Positions 42,694 to 52,721 of a stretch of DNA of 59,590 nucleotides are shown piece after piece. The position numbers and the translations under genes were made by a program. Source of the stretch: an uncultured Burkholderiales bacterium (GTDB taxonomy: Bacteria; Pseudomonadota; Gammaproteobacteria; Burkholderiales; Burkholderiaceae_C); NCBI GenBank assembly GCA_903864315.1, contig CAIPFK010000010.1, forward strand, positions 1-59,590, in the 5' to 3' direction. The notes below the pieces were generated by a model. The model saw only the letters and a list, made by a program, of their open reading frames with translations, was not told the origin of the DNA and searched no databases. Each line of letters starts with the position of its first letter. Positions within the stretch are counted from its first letter, which is position 1.

Positions 42694-44813
42694 GCGAATT
42701 GCTGCAAGCGGTGGAGCGCATTTTTACCCACGATGGGCCATTGGCGCAGGTGGATGCGCATTTTCGGGTGCGCGAGGGCCAAACCCAAATGGCCCAAGCG
42801 GTGGCTCAAACGGTGGAGCAAGGGGGTGCGTTGGTGGTGGAGGCGGGCACGGGCGTGGGAAAAACCTTTGCGTATTTGGTGCCGGCTTTGTTGAGTGGCG
42901 AGCGAGTGGTGATTTCGACCGCCACCAAAACCTTGCAAGACCAACTCTTTGGTCGGGATTTGCCGGCGGTGATTCGCGCCTTGAAGTTGCCCGCACGCAT
43001 GGCGCTGTTGAAGGGGCGCGCCAACTATTTGTGTCTATACCGCATGGCACTCGCACGCCAAGAGGGGTTGTTCCCTGATCGTTATGTGGTGACCCTCTTG
43101 GCCAAGGTCGAAAAATGGTCTCAACGGACCATGACGGGCGATTTGAGCGAGCTCGACGGGCTCGATGAAAGAAGTGCTCTGCTGCCCATGATCACGTCGA
43201 CTCGGGAGAATTGCTTGGGCTCGGAGTGTCCGGATTTTAAAAAATGTTACGTCTCTCAGGCTCGCAAAGAGGCCTTGGCCAGCGACGTGGTCGTGATCAA
43301 CCACCATTTGTTTTTTGCGGACATGTCGATGAAAGAAAGTGGCATGGCCGAGTTGCTGCCCAATGCACGGGTGGTGATTTTTGACGAAGCGCACCAATTG
43401 AATGAAATTGGGGTGAACTTTTTAGGCCAGCAAATGGGAACGTCTCAATTGCTGGATTTGGCCAAGGATGTGTTGGCCACCGGAGAAAACACCGCCAAAG
43501 GCATGGGCGAGTGGCGCGAGATGGCCTCCAAGTTGGAGCTGTGTGCCAAGGACTGGCGGGGGCTCTTCGCCAAATCGGAGCGCCTGTCCAAATTGGCCTG
43601 GACGCAAACTGCACCCGACGGGGTGAATGAAGAGTTGTGGCGTGACGTGCTCCAAGGCACCCAGGCGATGCTAGAAGAGATGGGGCAAGCCATCGAGCCC
43701 ATGACCCCAACCGCTCCCGAGTGGCTCAGACTGCAAGAGCGATTGGTGCAGTTGCTAGAAATCATGGTGGTGTTTCAAAAGCCCTTGGACAGTGGCTTTG
43801 TTCGCTGGTTGGATGTTGGGGCTGGCGTGCGGTTGGTGCAAGCGCCCCTTGACATTGCCCAGCAGTTGGGCCCGTGCATCATGGGCACCCCCCCTTTGGT
43901 TGGCCACGATGGGGATGCGAGCGAGACGCCGCCGGCCCTTGATGCCAACAACACGGCCCGATCGCCTTCAACCCAAGAGGAATTCCAGGGTGCCGGTGAA
44001 CCCTCTTCAAGTCATCCCAAGAGCTGGATCTTCACCTCGGCCACGTTGGGCCACGAGCCCACCTTGTCTTGGTTTACCCAGCCGTGTGGTTTGAGCTTGG
44101 CACGTGTGCTGCAAGTGCAAAGTCCCTTCAATTACGCCAAACAGTCGGTGCTGTTTGTGCCCAAAGAGATCGTCTTGCCCAGCGACCCCAAGCACTCCGA
44201 GATGGTGAGTGATTTGTCGGCCAAAGTGGTGCTCGCCTTGCAAGGACGCACCCTGGTGCTCACCACCACACTGCGCGCCCTCAAGGAGATCAGCGATAGA
44301 CTCAAGACTCACCTTCAAGAGCACCCCCACATTGAGGTCTTGACCCAAGGCGAGGGCAGCAAAAAGGAGCTCATGCAGCGCTTTCGCTCGGCCGAAGACT
44401 TGGCCGTCAAGCGATCCTTTGTGTTGGTGGCCACGGCCACGTTTTGGGAAGGGTTTGATGTGCCAGGCGACGCACTGCAAGCGGTGGTGATCGACAAATT
44501 GCCCTTTCCCCCACCCAACGATCCGATGGTGGTGGCCAGGAGCAAAAAGCTCGAAGAAAGCGGCAAGAGTCCCTTTAACTATTATTTTTTACCCGAGGCA
44601 GGTGTTGCGTTGAAGCAAGGCGCGGGTCGACTGATTCGGCGAGAAAGCGACAAAGGGGTGCTGGTGGTGTGCGACAAGCGCTTGGTCGAAACCGGTTATG
44701 GCAAGCGCTTGATCCAAGCCTTACCGCCCATGGCGCGGGTCTCTCAAGAAAGCGTCTTGCTCGAAGGCTTGAAGCGACTCACCACAGGCGCCACCAAGCC
44801 CGAGGAGCTTTGA
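42690..44813 (+). CDS. ATP-dependent DNA helicase, DinG/YoaA-type (XPD-like)
   Basis: A 707-aa superfamily 2 helicase. Walker A is EAGTGVGKTF (51-60) and the DEAH box is at 232-235 (FDEAHQLNE). Between them C115, C175, C180 and C186 form the four-cysteine iron-sulfur site of the XPD/DinG group. The C-terminal motor has ATATFWEGFDVPG and GAGRLIRRESDKGVLVVCD. It should unwind forked DNA or R-loops in repair. The short length and lack of an exonuclease domain fit the YoaA/DinG group. The GTG start at 42690 overlaps the previous stop. The 3' end overlaps that of bamD (opposite strand) by 35 bases. Confidence 0.92.
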   Translation: MSELLQAVERIFTHDGPLAQVDAHFRVREGQTQMAQAVAQTVEQGGALVVEAGTGVGKTFAYLVPALLSGERVVISTATKTLQDQLFGRDLPAVIRALKLPARMALLKGRANYLCLYRMALARQEGLFPDRYVVTLLAKVEKWSQRTMTGDLSELDGLDERSALLPMITSTRENCLGSECPDFKKCYVSQARKEALASDVVVINHHLFFADMSMKESGMAELLPNARVVIFDEAHQLNEIGVNFLGQQMGTSQLLDLAKDVLATGENTAKGMGEWREMASKLELCAKDWRGLFAKSERLSKLAWTQTAPDGVNEELWRDVLQGTQAMLEEMGQAIEPMTPTAPEWLRLQERLVQLLEIMVVFQKPLDSGFVRWLDVGAGVRLVQAPLDIAQQLGPCIMGTPPLVGHDGDASETPPALDANNTARSPSTQEEFQGAGEPSSSHPKSWIFTSATLGHEPTLSWFTQPCGLSLARVLQVQSPFNYAKQSVLFVPKEIVLPSDPKHSEMVSDLSAKVVLALQGRTLVLTTTLRALKEISDRLKTHLQEHPHIEVLTQGEGSKKELMQRFRSAEDLAVKRSFVLVATATFWEGFDVPGDALQAVVIDKLPFPPPNDPMVVARSKKLEESGKSPFNYYFLPEAGVALKQGAGRLIRRESDKGVLVVCDKRLVETGYGKRLIQALPPMARVSQESVLLEGLKRLTTGATKPEEL

Positions 44814-45591
44814 ACTGCTCCAAGTCCTTGTCCCATTGATCGGGGAAAGACTGCGCCAAGATGCGTTGGGTGTCTTCTTTGAGTTGCGTGAGACCGAGTT
44901 GAGCATAGGAGTCGCGCAAGATGATGAGCGCCTCGTGGGTGGCGGGCACTCCGCGGTACTCATCGATGGCTTGTTGCGCGCGGTTGATGGCGGCGATGAA
45001 GGCGCCTTTTTTGAAATAATACCTCGCCACGTTCACCTCTGACTGCGCCAGCACATTGACGGTGTAGCGCATTCTCAATTTCGCATCTTCAGCGTATTTG
45101 GAGTTGGGAAAACGTTGGACGAGGTCTTTGAATGCATCAAACGATTCTTTGGCCGCTTTTTGATCCCGCTCGGAGAGGTCTTGTTGGGTGATGGAGGATA
45201 AAAAGCCCAGGTCGTCGTTGAAGTTGGCCACGCCTTTGAGATAAATGGCGTAGTCCAGTGCTGGGCTCACGGGATTGATTTTGATGAAGCGCTCGAGCGT
45301 TGCAACGGCCAAGGCCGGGTCTCCGCTCTTGTACTGTGCGTAGGCTTTCTCCAATTGCGCTTGTTGCGACAACACGCTGCCGGCCGCGCGGCCCTCGAGT
45401 TTTTCAAATAGCCCGATCGCTTTGTCGTAAATTTTGTTGTTTAAATTCTCCACGCCCTCGGCATAGATTTTCTCAGCCGACCAGTCCAAGGTCTCGTCAA
45501 AGGTGTTGCTCGAGCAGCCCAGCAGCAAACCCACCAAGACAGACATGGCACCCAGGGCTTTTGCAAGTGATAATGGGGATAGACGGGTCAC
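44779..45591 (-). CDS. bamD: Outer membrane protein assembly factor BamD
   Basis: A 270-aa lipoprotein of the BAM complex that folds outer-membrane proteins. The start is GTG (45589-45591), and the lipobox is LLLGC (C26). Five TPR-like helices follow, with the BamD-family segments SAEKIYAEGVENLNNKIYDK, AIGLFEKLEGR, QRFPNSKYAEDA and RMRYTVNVLAQSEVNVARYY. The last 30 residues (DQWDKDLEQFKAPRAWWRLW) lie partly over the end of the convergent helicase gene. It diverges from rluD, an arrangement usual in betaproteobacteria and gammaproteobacteria. bamB is 10 kb away in the der block. Confidence 0.95.
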   Translation of the reverse strand: MTRLSPLSLAKALGAMSVLVGLLLGCSSNTFDETLDWSAEKIYAEGVENLNNKIYDKAIGLFEKLEGRAAGSVLSQQAQLEKAYAQYKSGDPALAVATLERFIKINPVSPALDYAIYLKGVANFNDDLGFLSSITQQDLSERDQKAAKESFDAFKDLVQRFPNSKYAEDAKLRMRYTVNVLAQSEVNVARYYFKKGAFIAAINRAQQAIDEYRGVPATHEALIILRDSYAQLGLTQLKEDTQRILAQSFPDQWDKDLEQFKAPRAWWRLW

Positions 45592-45633
45592 AGGGCACCT
45601 TTCAAAATAAACATTTCCCGCCTATTATCGACC

Positions 45634-46746
45634 ATGATGGACAAGATCGCGCAATTAAATGAACCCGCAGAGGATGATTTTTCAGACCCCGTGGCCCTGG
45701 GGGCCGGGGGCGAGGAGAGCGAATGGCGAGAGGTGAGCGTGGGAGAAGACTTGCATGGCAAGCGGCTGGACTTGGCGCTTGGCGAGTTGTTGCCCGAGTT
45801 TTCCAGAAGTTACTTGCAGACCATGCTGGCCCAAGGCCAGGTCTACCAACTCCCCATGGACTTGTCCACGGCTGGGCAAAGCCTGGACGCATGGGTGAGC
45901 CAAGCGGGCTTTCTCGACCAACTCCCCCAGGCGAGCAAAGCCTCGGCCAAGGCCCGTGCCGGAACGCGGTTTTGGATTGAGCTCAAGCCCACCGAACAAA
46001 GTCTCGCCTTCGTGCCCGAGCCCATGGCGCTCAAGGTGGTTTATGAAGATGAGCATTTGCGGGTGATTGACAAGCCCGCGGGCTTGGTGGTTCACCCCGC
46101 CCCTGGCCACTGGCAAGGCACCTTGCTCAATGGCTTGCTCGCTTGGGACGAACAATCGAGGTTTGTTCCGCGCGCAGGGATTGTGCACCGGTTGGACAAG
46201 GACACCTCGGGCCTCATGGTGGTGGCCAGGAGTCGCGAGTGCATGGATCGGCTCGTTGCCATGATCGCCCAAAGAAGCGTCAAGCGTGAATACATGGCCT
46301 TGGTGCAAGGCGTCTGGAGCGAGGGTGCTCGGCGGGAGATTCACCATGCCATTGGCAGAGACCCCAAAAGCCGCACCAAAATGAGCGTGGTCGATTTGGC
46401 CAAGGACTCGGGCAAGTTGGCCCACACGTCTTGTGTGTCGGTCAAAAGTGCCAAGGAAGCTTCCTTGGTCTATTGTCAACTCCACACGGGGCGAACCCAT
46501 CAAATTCGCGTGCACTTGGCCCACGAAGGCTTTCCCATTTGGGCCGACACCTTGTACGGTGCTCGCGCCCAAAACGCCCTTTCTCGCCAAGCCTTGCATG
46601 CCTTTCGTTTGGGTTTTGAACACCCCTTCAGTGGTGAGCGCCTCAGTTGGACCTGCACTTGGCCTGAGGACTTGGCCCGGTGCACTGAAAGCCTAGGACT
46701 CAGTTACAATTTAAACCAAACGCGCAAGGACTTGATCCCTGATTGA
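45634..46746 (+). CDS. rluD: 23S rRNA pseudouridine synthase RluD
   Basis: A 370-aa enzyme that modifies uridines 1911, 1915 and 1917 (E. coli numbering) in helix 69 of 23S rRNA. It has the motif I block IDKPAGLVVHPAPGH, the catalytic D188 in IVHRLDKDTSGLMVVA, and LHTGRTHQIRVHLAHEGFPI. The N-terminal S4 domain (about 38-118) has an insert of about 30 residues after AQGQV (DLSTAGQSLDAWVSQAGFLD and more) that typical RluD lacks. Two ATGs (45634, 45637) are adjacent; a TATTAT box (45623-45628) is so close that the transcript could be leaderless. Confidence 0.94.
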   Translation: MMDKIAQLNEPAEDDFSDPVALGAGGEESEWREVSVGEDLHGKRLDLALGELLPEFSRSYLQTMLAQGQVYQLPMDLSTAGQSLDAWVSQAGFLDQLPQASKASAKARAGTRFWIELKPTEQSLAFVPEPMALKVVYEDEHLRVIDKPAGLVVHPAPGHWQGTLLNGLLAWDEQSRFVPRAGIVHRLDKDTSGLMVVARSRECMDRLVAMIAQRSVKREYMALVQGVWSEGARREIHHAIGRDPKSRTKMSVVDLAKDSGKLAHTSCVSVKSAKEASLVYCQLHTGRTHQIRVHLAHEGFPIWADTLYGARAQNALSRQALHAFRLGFEHPFSGERLSWTCTWPEDLARCTESLGLSYNLNQTRKDLIPD

Positions 46747-46920
46747 CGCGGCCAGACGTGCCGATGCGCGAACCTTTTTTTTTATTGACCCAGTCGCAAA
46801 GACCCGATGCTCTCCTAGGTTGAGGAGACACCTCTTTGGACTCACGCCAACCCAAACCCCTTGCATGCGCGTGTCGCATTGTTTGTTGGGGCTTGGGTTG
46901 CATAGCAACGGAGCTTCATC

Positions 46921-47679
46921 ATGAATACCTTGGACGCCCAACGGGTCCTGGAAACGGCGCTCATTTGCGCCGTGCAGCCTTTGTCGATGAAAGACATGCG
47001 CTCGCTCTTTGCCGAGGAGTTGGGGGTTGACACGATCAAGACGCTGCTCGAGCAGTTGCAGTTGGAGTGGACGAACAAGGGCGTCGAATTGGTGCAAGTC
47101 TCGCAAGGCTGGCGTTTTCAGAGTCGCCCCAGCATGCGCACGTATTTGGACCGTTTGCACCCAGAAAAGCCCCCCAAGTACAGTCGGGCTGTCTTGGAGA
47201 CCTTGGCCATCATTGCGCATCGCCAGCCGGTCACCCGTGGGGAGATGGAGGAGATCCGAGGCGTGACGATCAACTCCTTGGTGATCAAGCAGTTGGAGGA
47301 CCGCGGTTGGGTCGAAGTGATTGGCCACAAAGAAACGGTGGGTCGTCCTGCGCTTTTTGCCACCACCAAGCATTTTTTGGATGACCTGGGGCTCACCAGT
47401 GTGGAGCAACTCACCTCACAAAACCTGGACGACATGGCTCAAACGGCCTTGGATCACTTTGACGGGTTGGATGACTTGGCGGGATTGGAAACCCCTGGCC
47501 TCACCGGAGAATTGGAGGCCTTGCCCGACGAGAGCGTGGCTCCTGATGAGCTGGGCTTGGAGTCCCGTGATGTTGCACCCGAGCAATTCGAGGAGGAACA
47601 CCCGAGTGCTCAGGCGACTCCTGCTCAGGCGCAAGCCCATGGTGTTGTCCCCTCCAACTCCATGCCTGACCAGATGTGA
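46921..47679 (+). CDS. scpB: Segregation and condensation protein B
   Basis: A 252-aa cytoplasmic partner of SMC and ScpA in chromosome condensation. Two winged-helix domains are visible: the first from [20 protein letters not shown] to [11 protein letters not shown], the second with [20 protein letters not shown], then [20 protein letters not shown] and [20 protein letters not shown]. An acidic Glu/Asp/Gln-rich tail of about 75 residues (after residue 175) is longer than in many homologues. scpA is not in the window. The scpB-rluB-ndk-rlmN order is typical of Burkholderiales. No clear ribosome site is seen before the ATG. Confidence 0.95.
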   Translation: MNTLDAQRVLETALICAVQPLSMKDMRSLFAEELGVDTIKTLLEQLQLEWTNKGVELVQVSQGWRFQSRPSMRTYLDRLHPEKPPKYSRAVLETLAIIAHRQPVTRGEMEEIRGVTINSLVIKQLEDRGWVEVIGHKETVGRPALFATTKHFLDDLGLTSVEQLTSQNLDDMAQTALDHFDGLDDLAGLETPGLTGELEALPDESVAPDELGLESRDVAPEQFEEEHPSAQATPAQAQAHGVVPSNSMPDQM

Positions 47680-47881
47680 TTCAAGCTCAGGGAGCCAATC
47701 AGCGGCACACTCGCCAAGCAAGGGAGCGTGAGCGAGGATGACAACGCAAGAACCGGCATTTTGGAGATGCCACCGGGCATGAGTTGACCTCACCCAGGCG
47801 TTGTTTTTCTGGCTGGTGTTTGGCCTAAAGCTGAATTCAAGTCTTTCCCTATTTTTTTCGTCAACCCTCAGCGAGCCTTTC

Positions 47882-49228
47882 ATGCCACAGACCCCCAAGA
47901 TTGACGTTCACACCAACGACTTGCCCCACGACACCCCAACGGATTCGACCCAGGCGTTGATCAAAGACACCGACCCAGCGCCTGCAAGTGTTCGCTTTTT
48001 GGATGTGGTGAGCGGAGACTATGACGATCTTGAGGGCTTGGAGGGTGGCGGTGAGATGGGGGCGGGGGATGACTTGCATGAGGGGCAAGAAGGGGAAGAA
48101 GGGGAAGAAGGGTCTGATGAACCCGAATCGCTCAAACGGGTGTTGGCCGCTCAAGTGGAGTCGCCCAAACTGCACAAAGTGCTCGCCCAAGAGGGCCTGG
48201 GGTCTCGCTTGGAGATGGAGCGCATGATTGAGAGTGGCTTGATCACCGTCAATGATGAAGTGGCCCACGTGGGCCAACGCATCCAATATGGCGACCAAAT
48301 CAAGGTCAAAGGTCGGGTGGTGAAAGTTCGAATTTTGCCCCAGACGGCCCGCGTGATCGCCTACCACAAGCCTGCCGGCGAGGTGGTGACCCACGATGAC
48401 CCGCAAAATAGACCCACCGTGTTTCGCAAGTTGCCCCGCCTGCAAACCGGCAAATGGCAGTCGGTGGGGCGATTGGATCTCAACACCGAAGGTTTATTGT
48501 TGCTCACCAATTCGGGTCAATTGGCCAATCAACTCATGCACCCCTCCTTTGGGCTTGAGCGCGAGTATGCGGTTCGCGTGCTGGGGGCCTTGTCCAAAGA
48601 TGAAAAGTTAAAACTCACCCAAGGCGTGGAGCTAGAAGACGGTCCTGCGCATTTTGGCAGCCTCGAGGAGGGTGGTGGCGAAGGTTCGAACTGCTGGTAC
48701 CGCGTCACCATCAGCGAGGGCAGAAACCGCGAGGTGCGGCGCATGTTCGAGGCGGTGGGTCATGCGGTGAGTCGCTTGATTCGCATCCGATACGGCGTGA
48801 TGGTGCTCCCCAGGGGTTTAAAGCGCGGTGCCTTTGTCGAACTCGACGAGGTGCAGTTGCGCCAATTGATGAATGCCGCGGGCGTTCAAGAAGGCTCAAG
48901 CGCCGAGCGCGTTCGCTCAGCCCTTGCCAAGCCCGCCCGAGCGGTCAACCGGGCCAAGCCGGGCAAGAAAGGTGCCGGACCACGCGCCTCCTACCCCAAA
49001 GCACCCACTGCACAACGGGTGGCTCGGGCCCCATCGAGTCGCCTCTTTCCCAAGTCCACCACGCCATTGGGGCACGATGTGGTGAAACCCGAGGCCATAG
49101 GTGCCAAAGACTATGTGGGCGCCGATGCCGTCTCGCGCTTGCGGGAAACGTCAGGCAAAGGCGGGCGAATGGCGGGCTCTGCGGCCCCAGGGCGCAGCCG
49201 CATGGGTGTGAAAAAAACACGCCGCTAG
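47882..49228 (+). CDS. rluB: 23S rRNA pseudouridine synthase RluB (RsuA family)
   Basis: A 448-aa enzyme modifying U2605 of 23S rRNA. A long acidic N-terminal extension (about 1-90, with GEEGEEGSDE encoded by short GAAGGG-type repeats) precedes the S4 domain (PKLHKVLAQEGLGSRLEMER). The catalytic core is YHKPAGEVVTHDDPQNRPTV, then VGRLDLNTEGLLLLTNSG with D199, and SEGRNREVRRMFEAVGHAVS. A basic Lys/Arg/Ala/Pro tail (about 330-448) ends in VKKTRR and probably contacts RNA. Both extensions are variable in the family. Start ATG at 47882; the frame runs on upstream without conservation. Confidence 0.94.
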   Translation: MPQTPKIDVHTNDLPHDTPTDSTQALIKDTDPAPASVRFLDVVSGDYDDLEGLEGGGEMGAGDDLHEGQEGEEGEEGSDEPESLKRVLAAQVESPKLHKVLAQEGLGSRLEMERMIESGLITVNDEVAHVGQRIQYGDQIKVKGRVVKVRILPQTARVIAYHKPAGEVVTHDDPQNRPTVFRKLPRLQTGKWQSVGRLDLNTEGLLLLTNSGQLANQLMHPSFGLEREYAVRVLGALSKDEKLKLTQGVELEDGPAHFGSLEEGGGEGSNCWYRVTISEGRNREVRRMFEAVGHAVSRLIRIRYGVMVLPRGLKRGAFVELDEVQLRQLMNAAGVQEGSSAERVRSALAKPARAVNRAKPGKKGAGPRASYPKAPTAQRVARAPSSRLFPKSTTPLGHDVVKPEAIGAKDYVGADAVSRLRETSGKGGRMAGSAAPGRSRMGVKKTRR

Positions 49229-49348
49229 TCTTTTTGCAAACATGATCGGGTAAAATCTAGGGTTTTCCCAGAAACGACTGACTTCACTGACGGCTCGGGT
49301 CTTGGGGAGGGCTGGTTTTTTTACTGTACTCATCAAGGATTTTTCATC

Positions 49349-49774
49349 ATGACAATCGAACGCACACTCTCCATCATCAAGCCCGACGCAGTGGCCAAGA
49401 ATGTGATTGGTCAAATTTATGCTCGTTTTGAGGCGGCTGGCCTCAAAGTGGTGGCCGCTCGCATGGCTCATCTCTCTCGCACAGAGGCCGAGGCGTTTTA
49501 CGCAGTTCACCGTGAGCGTCCTTTTTTCAAAGATTTGGTGGATTTCATGATCTCTGGACCCGTGATGATCCAGTGCTTGCAAGGTGAGGGCGCCATCGCC
49601 AAAAACCGTGATTTGATGGGTGCAACTGACCCCAAGAAAGCGGCCGCAGGCACCATTCGCGCCGATTTTGCCGATAGCATCGACGCCAACGCCGTGCACG
49701 GCTCTGACGCGGCCGAAACTGCAGCCGCAGAAATTGCCTTTTTCTTTGCCGGCATGAATGTCTTTGGCCACTGA
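49349..49774 (+). CDS. ndk: Nucleoside diphosphate kinase
   Basis: A 141-aa enzyme that phosphorylates NDPs to NTPs through a phosphohistidine. It has [13 protein letters not shown] at the start and H117 in [20 protein letters not shown]. Length and sequence are those of proteobacterial Ndk. AAGGA is 9-10 bases before the ATG. A good -10 (TAAAAT, 49250-49255) lies about 95 bases upstream, though no clear -35 goes with it. A terminator follows 132 bases after the stop. Confidence 0.97.
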   Translation: MTIERTLSIIKPDAVAKNVIGQIYARFEAAGLKVVAARMAHLSRTEAEAFYAVHRERPFFKDLVDFMISGPVMIQCLQGEGAIAKNRDLMGATDPKKAAAGTIRADFADSIDANAVHGSDAAETAAAEIAFFFAGMNVFGH

Positions 49775-49906
49775 GTTGGAGTGACGCGATCAAGAGATGC
49801 ATGAACCATGCATGGAGGTCGCGTTGATGGTGATTTGAAGAGCCTCGGGTTGTGCAAAATTCATCCCCTATTGTGCTTTCTTGCATTGCCATCGTCTTGA
49901 GTGTCT

Positions 49907-49939
49907 GGGCCTGTGAGCGTTCTCAGGCCCCTTTTTTTT
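49907..49939 (+). terminator. Rho-independent terminator between ndk and rlmN
   Basis: The stem GGGCCTG / CAGGCCC (49907-49913 with 49924-49930) is followed by eight T (49932-49939). It ends only 27 bases before the rlmN start, so either a promoter is squeezed between them or rlmN is transcribed through it. Confidence 0.8.
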
Positions 49940-49966
49940 GGGCCCTTGGGGCTAGAGGGACTGCTG

Positions 49967-51157
49967 TTGACCAATTTGTTGGGTTTTGATCGAGAGGGGT
50001 TGATCGGGTTTTGTGAAGGGCTCGGGGAGAAGGCTTTTCGTGCGACGCAACTCTTTCGTTGGATACACCAAAAGGGTGCCAAAAACTTTGACGACATGAC
50101 CGATTTGGCCAAGCCACTTCGCGAGAAACTCCTCGCTTGTGCCAGCATCACACCCTTGTCGGTGCTAGAGCGACATGACTCCAAAGACGGCACCATCAAG
50201 TGGCTCTTTGATGTGGGAGCGGGCAATGCCATCGAAACCGTGTTCATCCCCGAAGAGGACCGAGCGACTTTGTGCATTTCTTCTCAAGCCGGTTGTGCTG
50301 TGGGCTGCACCTTTTGTTCAACGGGCTACCAAGGCTTTAGCCGCAACTTGACGACCGCAGAGATCTTGGCGCAGTTGTGGTTTGTGGAGCACACCTTGAG
50401 GCTCGAGCGCCATGCGGCCTTTTCCAAGAACTCACCCAAACGCCCCATCCTTCACGCTCACCACCCAAACGCCAAACACACGAACAATGCACAAGAGCGC
50501 ATCATCTCCAATGTGGTGATGATGGGCATGGGCGAGCCCTTGCAAAACTACACGGCCTTGGTGCCCGCCCTTCGAGCCATGCTCGACGACCACGGCTACG
50601 GACTGTCGAGAAGACGCGTGACGGTGTCGACCTCGGGCGTGGTGCCCATGATTGAGCGACTCGGGCAAGATGTGCCCGTGGCCTTGGCGCTGTCGTTGCA
50701 CGCGCCCACCGATGCCCTCAGAGACACCTTGGTGCCCCTCAACCGCAAATACCCTATCGAGGCGTTGCTCGACACGTGCCGCGGCTATTTGGACCATGCC
50801 CCACGGGACTTCATCACCTTGGAGTACTGCTTGCTCGACGGCGTGAACGACCGCGATGAGCACGCCTTGGCCCTGATCGAATTACTCGCTCCCCCCCACG
50901 CCAAGCCGTTTCCTTGCAAAATCAATTTGATTCCCTTCAACCCCTTCAAAGAGTCGGGGATGAAACGCTCCAGACCGGAGCAAATCAAACGCTTTTCACA
51001 ACTGCTCTTGGCCGCAGGCTTGGTCTGCACGGTGCGCAAAACCCGCGGGGATGACATCGATGCTGCGTGTGGACAGTTGGCCGGTGATGTGGTCGATCGC
51101 ACCCATGTGCTCACGCGCAGATTGGCGCCCGTTGGGTTGGGTCCGCGCTCGAGTTGA
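49967..51157 (+). CDS. rlmN: 23S rRNA (A2503) and tRNA (A37) C2-methyltransferase RlmN
   Basis: A 396-aa radical SAM enzyme. The cluster motif is [15 protein letters not shown] (C110, C114, C117) with C103 in LCISSQ; the methyl-carrying Cys is in [14 protein letters not shown]. Conserved blocks [14 protein letters not shown] (start), [27 protein letters not shown] and [10 protein letters not shown] are present. The TTG at 49967 has AGAGGGA 6 bases upstream and gives the family N-terminus; the frame stays open to 49901, but that would place the terminator inside the gene. An insert of about 25 residues ([17 protein letters not shown]) follows the SAM motif region. The next gene is ispG. Confidence 0.94.
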   Translation: MTNLLGFDREGLIGFCEGLGEKAFRATQLFRWIHQKGAKNFDDMTDLAKPLREKLLACASITPLSVLERHDSKDGTIKWLFDVGAGNAIETVFIPEEDRATLCISSQAGCAVGCTFCSTGYQGFSRNLTTAEILAQLWFVEHTLRLERHAAFSKNSPKRPILHAHHPNAKHTNNAQERIISNVVMMGMGEPLQNYTALVPALRAMLDDHGYGLSRRRVTVSTSGVVPMIERLGQDVPVALALSLHAPTDALRDTLVPLNRKYPIEALLDTCRGYLDHAPRDFITLEYCLLDGVNDRDEHALALIELLAPPHAKPFPCKINLIPFNPFKESGMKRSRPEQIKRFSQLLLAAGLVCTVRKTRGDDIDAACGQLAGDVVDRTHVLTRRLAPVGLGPRSS

Positions 51158-51381
51158 GGGCGACGACTCCTGGAGGGGCGAGGCCCACTTGCCAACGGGC
51201 AAAAGGGTCTAGCGCCCAGGTGTGAGAGAGGCGCAACAGGTCTGGTCACTGTCGGCTCAGCGCCACCCAGTCTTCTTGGCCGCGGGCAAATCTGTATTTA
51301 CAGCCGCAGCACCTTGGCCTAAAAAGGAGCGCTTTTCTTGTTTTTGTCTTGATTGAATTTTTTATAGGCGAGCTTTTTGAC

Positions 51382-52647
51382 ATGAATACCCCATCCACTG
51401 ACAAAGCCATCGATTTTGCTGCCCCCATCTCCCGCCGTTCCTTGCAAGCGCGGGTGCGTTGGGGCTCGCGCGAGGTCTTGGTCGGGGGCGATGCGCCGGT
51501 GCGCATTCAGTCCATGACCAACACCGACACGGTGGATGCCATCGCCACGGCCATTCAGGTCAAAGAGTTGGCCATTGCAGGCTCAGAGATGGTGCGCATC
51601 ACGGTCAACACGCCCGAGGCCGCTCAAGCCGTGCCTTACATCCGTGAGCAACTCGATAAAATGGGTGTGGATGTGCCTTTGATAGGCGACTTTCACTACA
51701 ACGGCCACCGCTTGCTCAGCGACTTTCCCGACTGTGCACAAGCCCTCTCCAAATACCGCATCAATCCAGGCAATGTGGGCAAAGGCGACAAGCACGACCG
51801 ACAGTTTGCGCAAATGATTGAAGCGGCCATTCGCTGGGACAAAGCCGTGCGCATCGGCGTCAACTGGGGAAGTCTGGACCAAGAGTTGCTCGCACAGTTG
51901 ATGGATCACAACTCCAAGCGAAGTGCTCCCTTTGATGCCAGGCAGGTGATGTACGAAGCCTTGATTCAGTCGGCCACCCAGTCCGCTGCCCATGCCGTGG
52001 AGCTTGGGTTGGCGCCCGAGCAAATCATCCTCAGCTGCAAAGTCTCTGGGGTGCAAGACTTGATCGCGGTTTACCGAGAGCTCGCCCAAAGAACACGCCA
52101 CGCCTTGCACTTGGGGCTCACCGAAGCCGGCATGGCGACCAAGGGCACCGTGGCCTCGAGCGTGGCCTTGTCGATTTTGTTGCAAGAGGGCATTGGTGAC
52201 ACCATCCGAGTCTCCCTCACCCCCCAGCCCGGCGAATCGAGAAACCAAGAGGTGGTGATTGCTGCCGAGATCCTTCAAGCCTTGGGGATGCGAAAATTCG
52301 TCCCCAGTGTGACCGCGTGTCCCGGTTGTGGGCGCACCACCAGCACCACCTTCCAAGAGTTGGCCAAGGAGATCGACGACTTCCTTCGCGCTCAAATGCC
52401 GGTTTGGAAAACACAGTACCCAGGGGTGGAGAATTTGAAAGTGGCGGTGATGGGCTGCATCGTCAATGGGCCAGGTGAGAGCAAGCATGCCGACATTGGC
52501 ATCAGTTTGCCAGGCTCTGGAGAGGCGCCCGCGGCCCCGGTCTTTATCGATGGTGAGAAAGCCCTCACGCTTCGGGGGGAGGGCATCGCCCAAGAGTTCC
52601 ACCAAATTGTGCAAGACTACATTGAGAGAAAATACGCCAGCGCTTGA
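51382..52647 (+). CDS. ispG: 4-hydroxy-3-methylbut-2-enyl diphosphate synthase (IspG)
   Basis: A 421-aa iron-sulfur enzyme of the MEP isoprenoid pathway that converts MEcPP to HMBPP. The N-terminal TIM-barrel part includes [32 protein letters not shown] and [16 protein letters not shown]. The cluster Cys are in [15 protein letters not shown] and [17 protein letters not shown]. Length is that of the two-domain bacterial form. The ATG at 51382 is chosen; only a weak AGGCG site is nearby. In related genomes pilF and a rodZ-like gene often lie between rlmN and ispG; here the 224-base gap has neither. Confidence 0.96.
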   Translation: MNTPSTDKAIDFAAPISRRSLQARVRWGSREVLVGGDAPVRIQSMTNTDTVDAIATAIQVKELAIAGSEMVRITVNTPEAAQAVPYIREQLDKMGVDVPLIGDFHYNGHRLLSDFPDCAQALSKYRINPGNVGKGDKHDRQFAQMIEAAIRWDKAVRIGVNWGSLDQELLAQLMDHNSKRSAPFDARQVMYEALIQSATQSAAHAVELGLAPEQIILSCKVSGVQDLIAVYRELAQRTRHALHLGLTEAGMATKGTVASSVALSILLQEGIGDTIRVSLTPQPGESRNQEVVIAAEILQALGMRKFVPSVTACPGCGRTTSTTFQELAKEIDDFLRAQMPVWKTQYPGVENLKVAVMGCIVNGPGESKHADIGISLPGSGEAPAAPVFIDGEKALTLRGEGIAQEFHQIVQDYIERKYASA

Positions 52648-52721
52648 GCTGGCCATTGAAGAGCCTGCCGTGGCTCTCGGGGGATCTCCAGCGGATTGAA
52701 GAATTGAAGAGAAAAGTGGAT

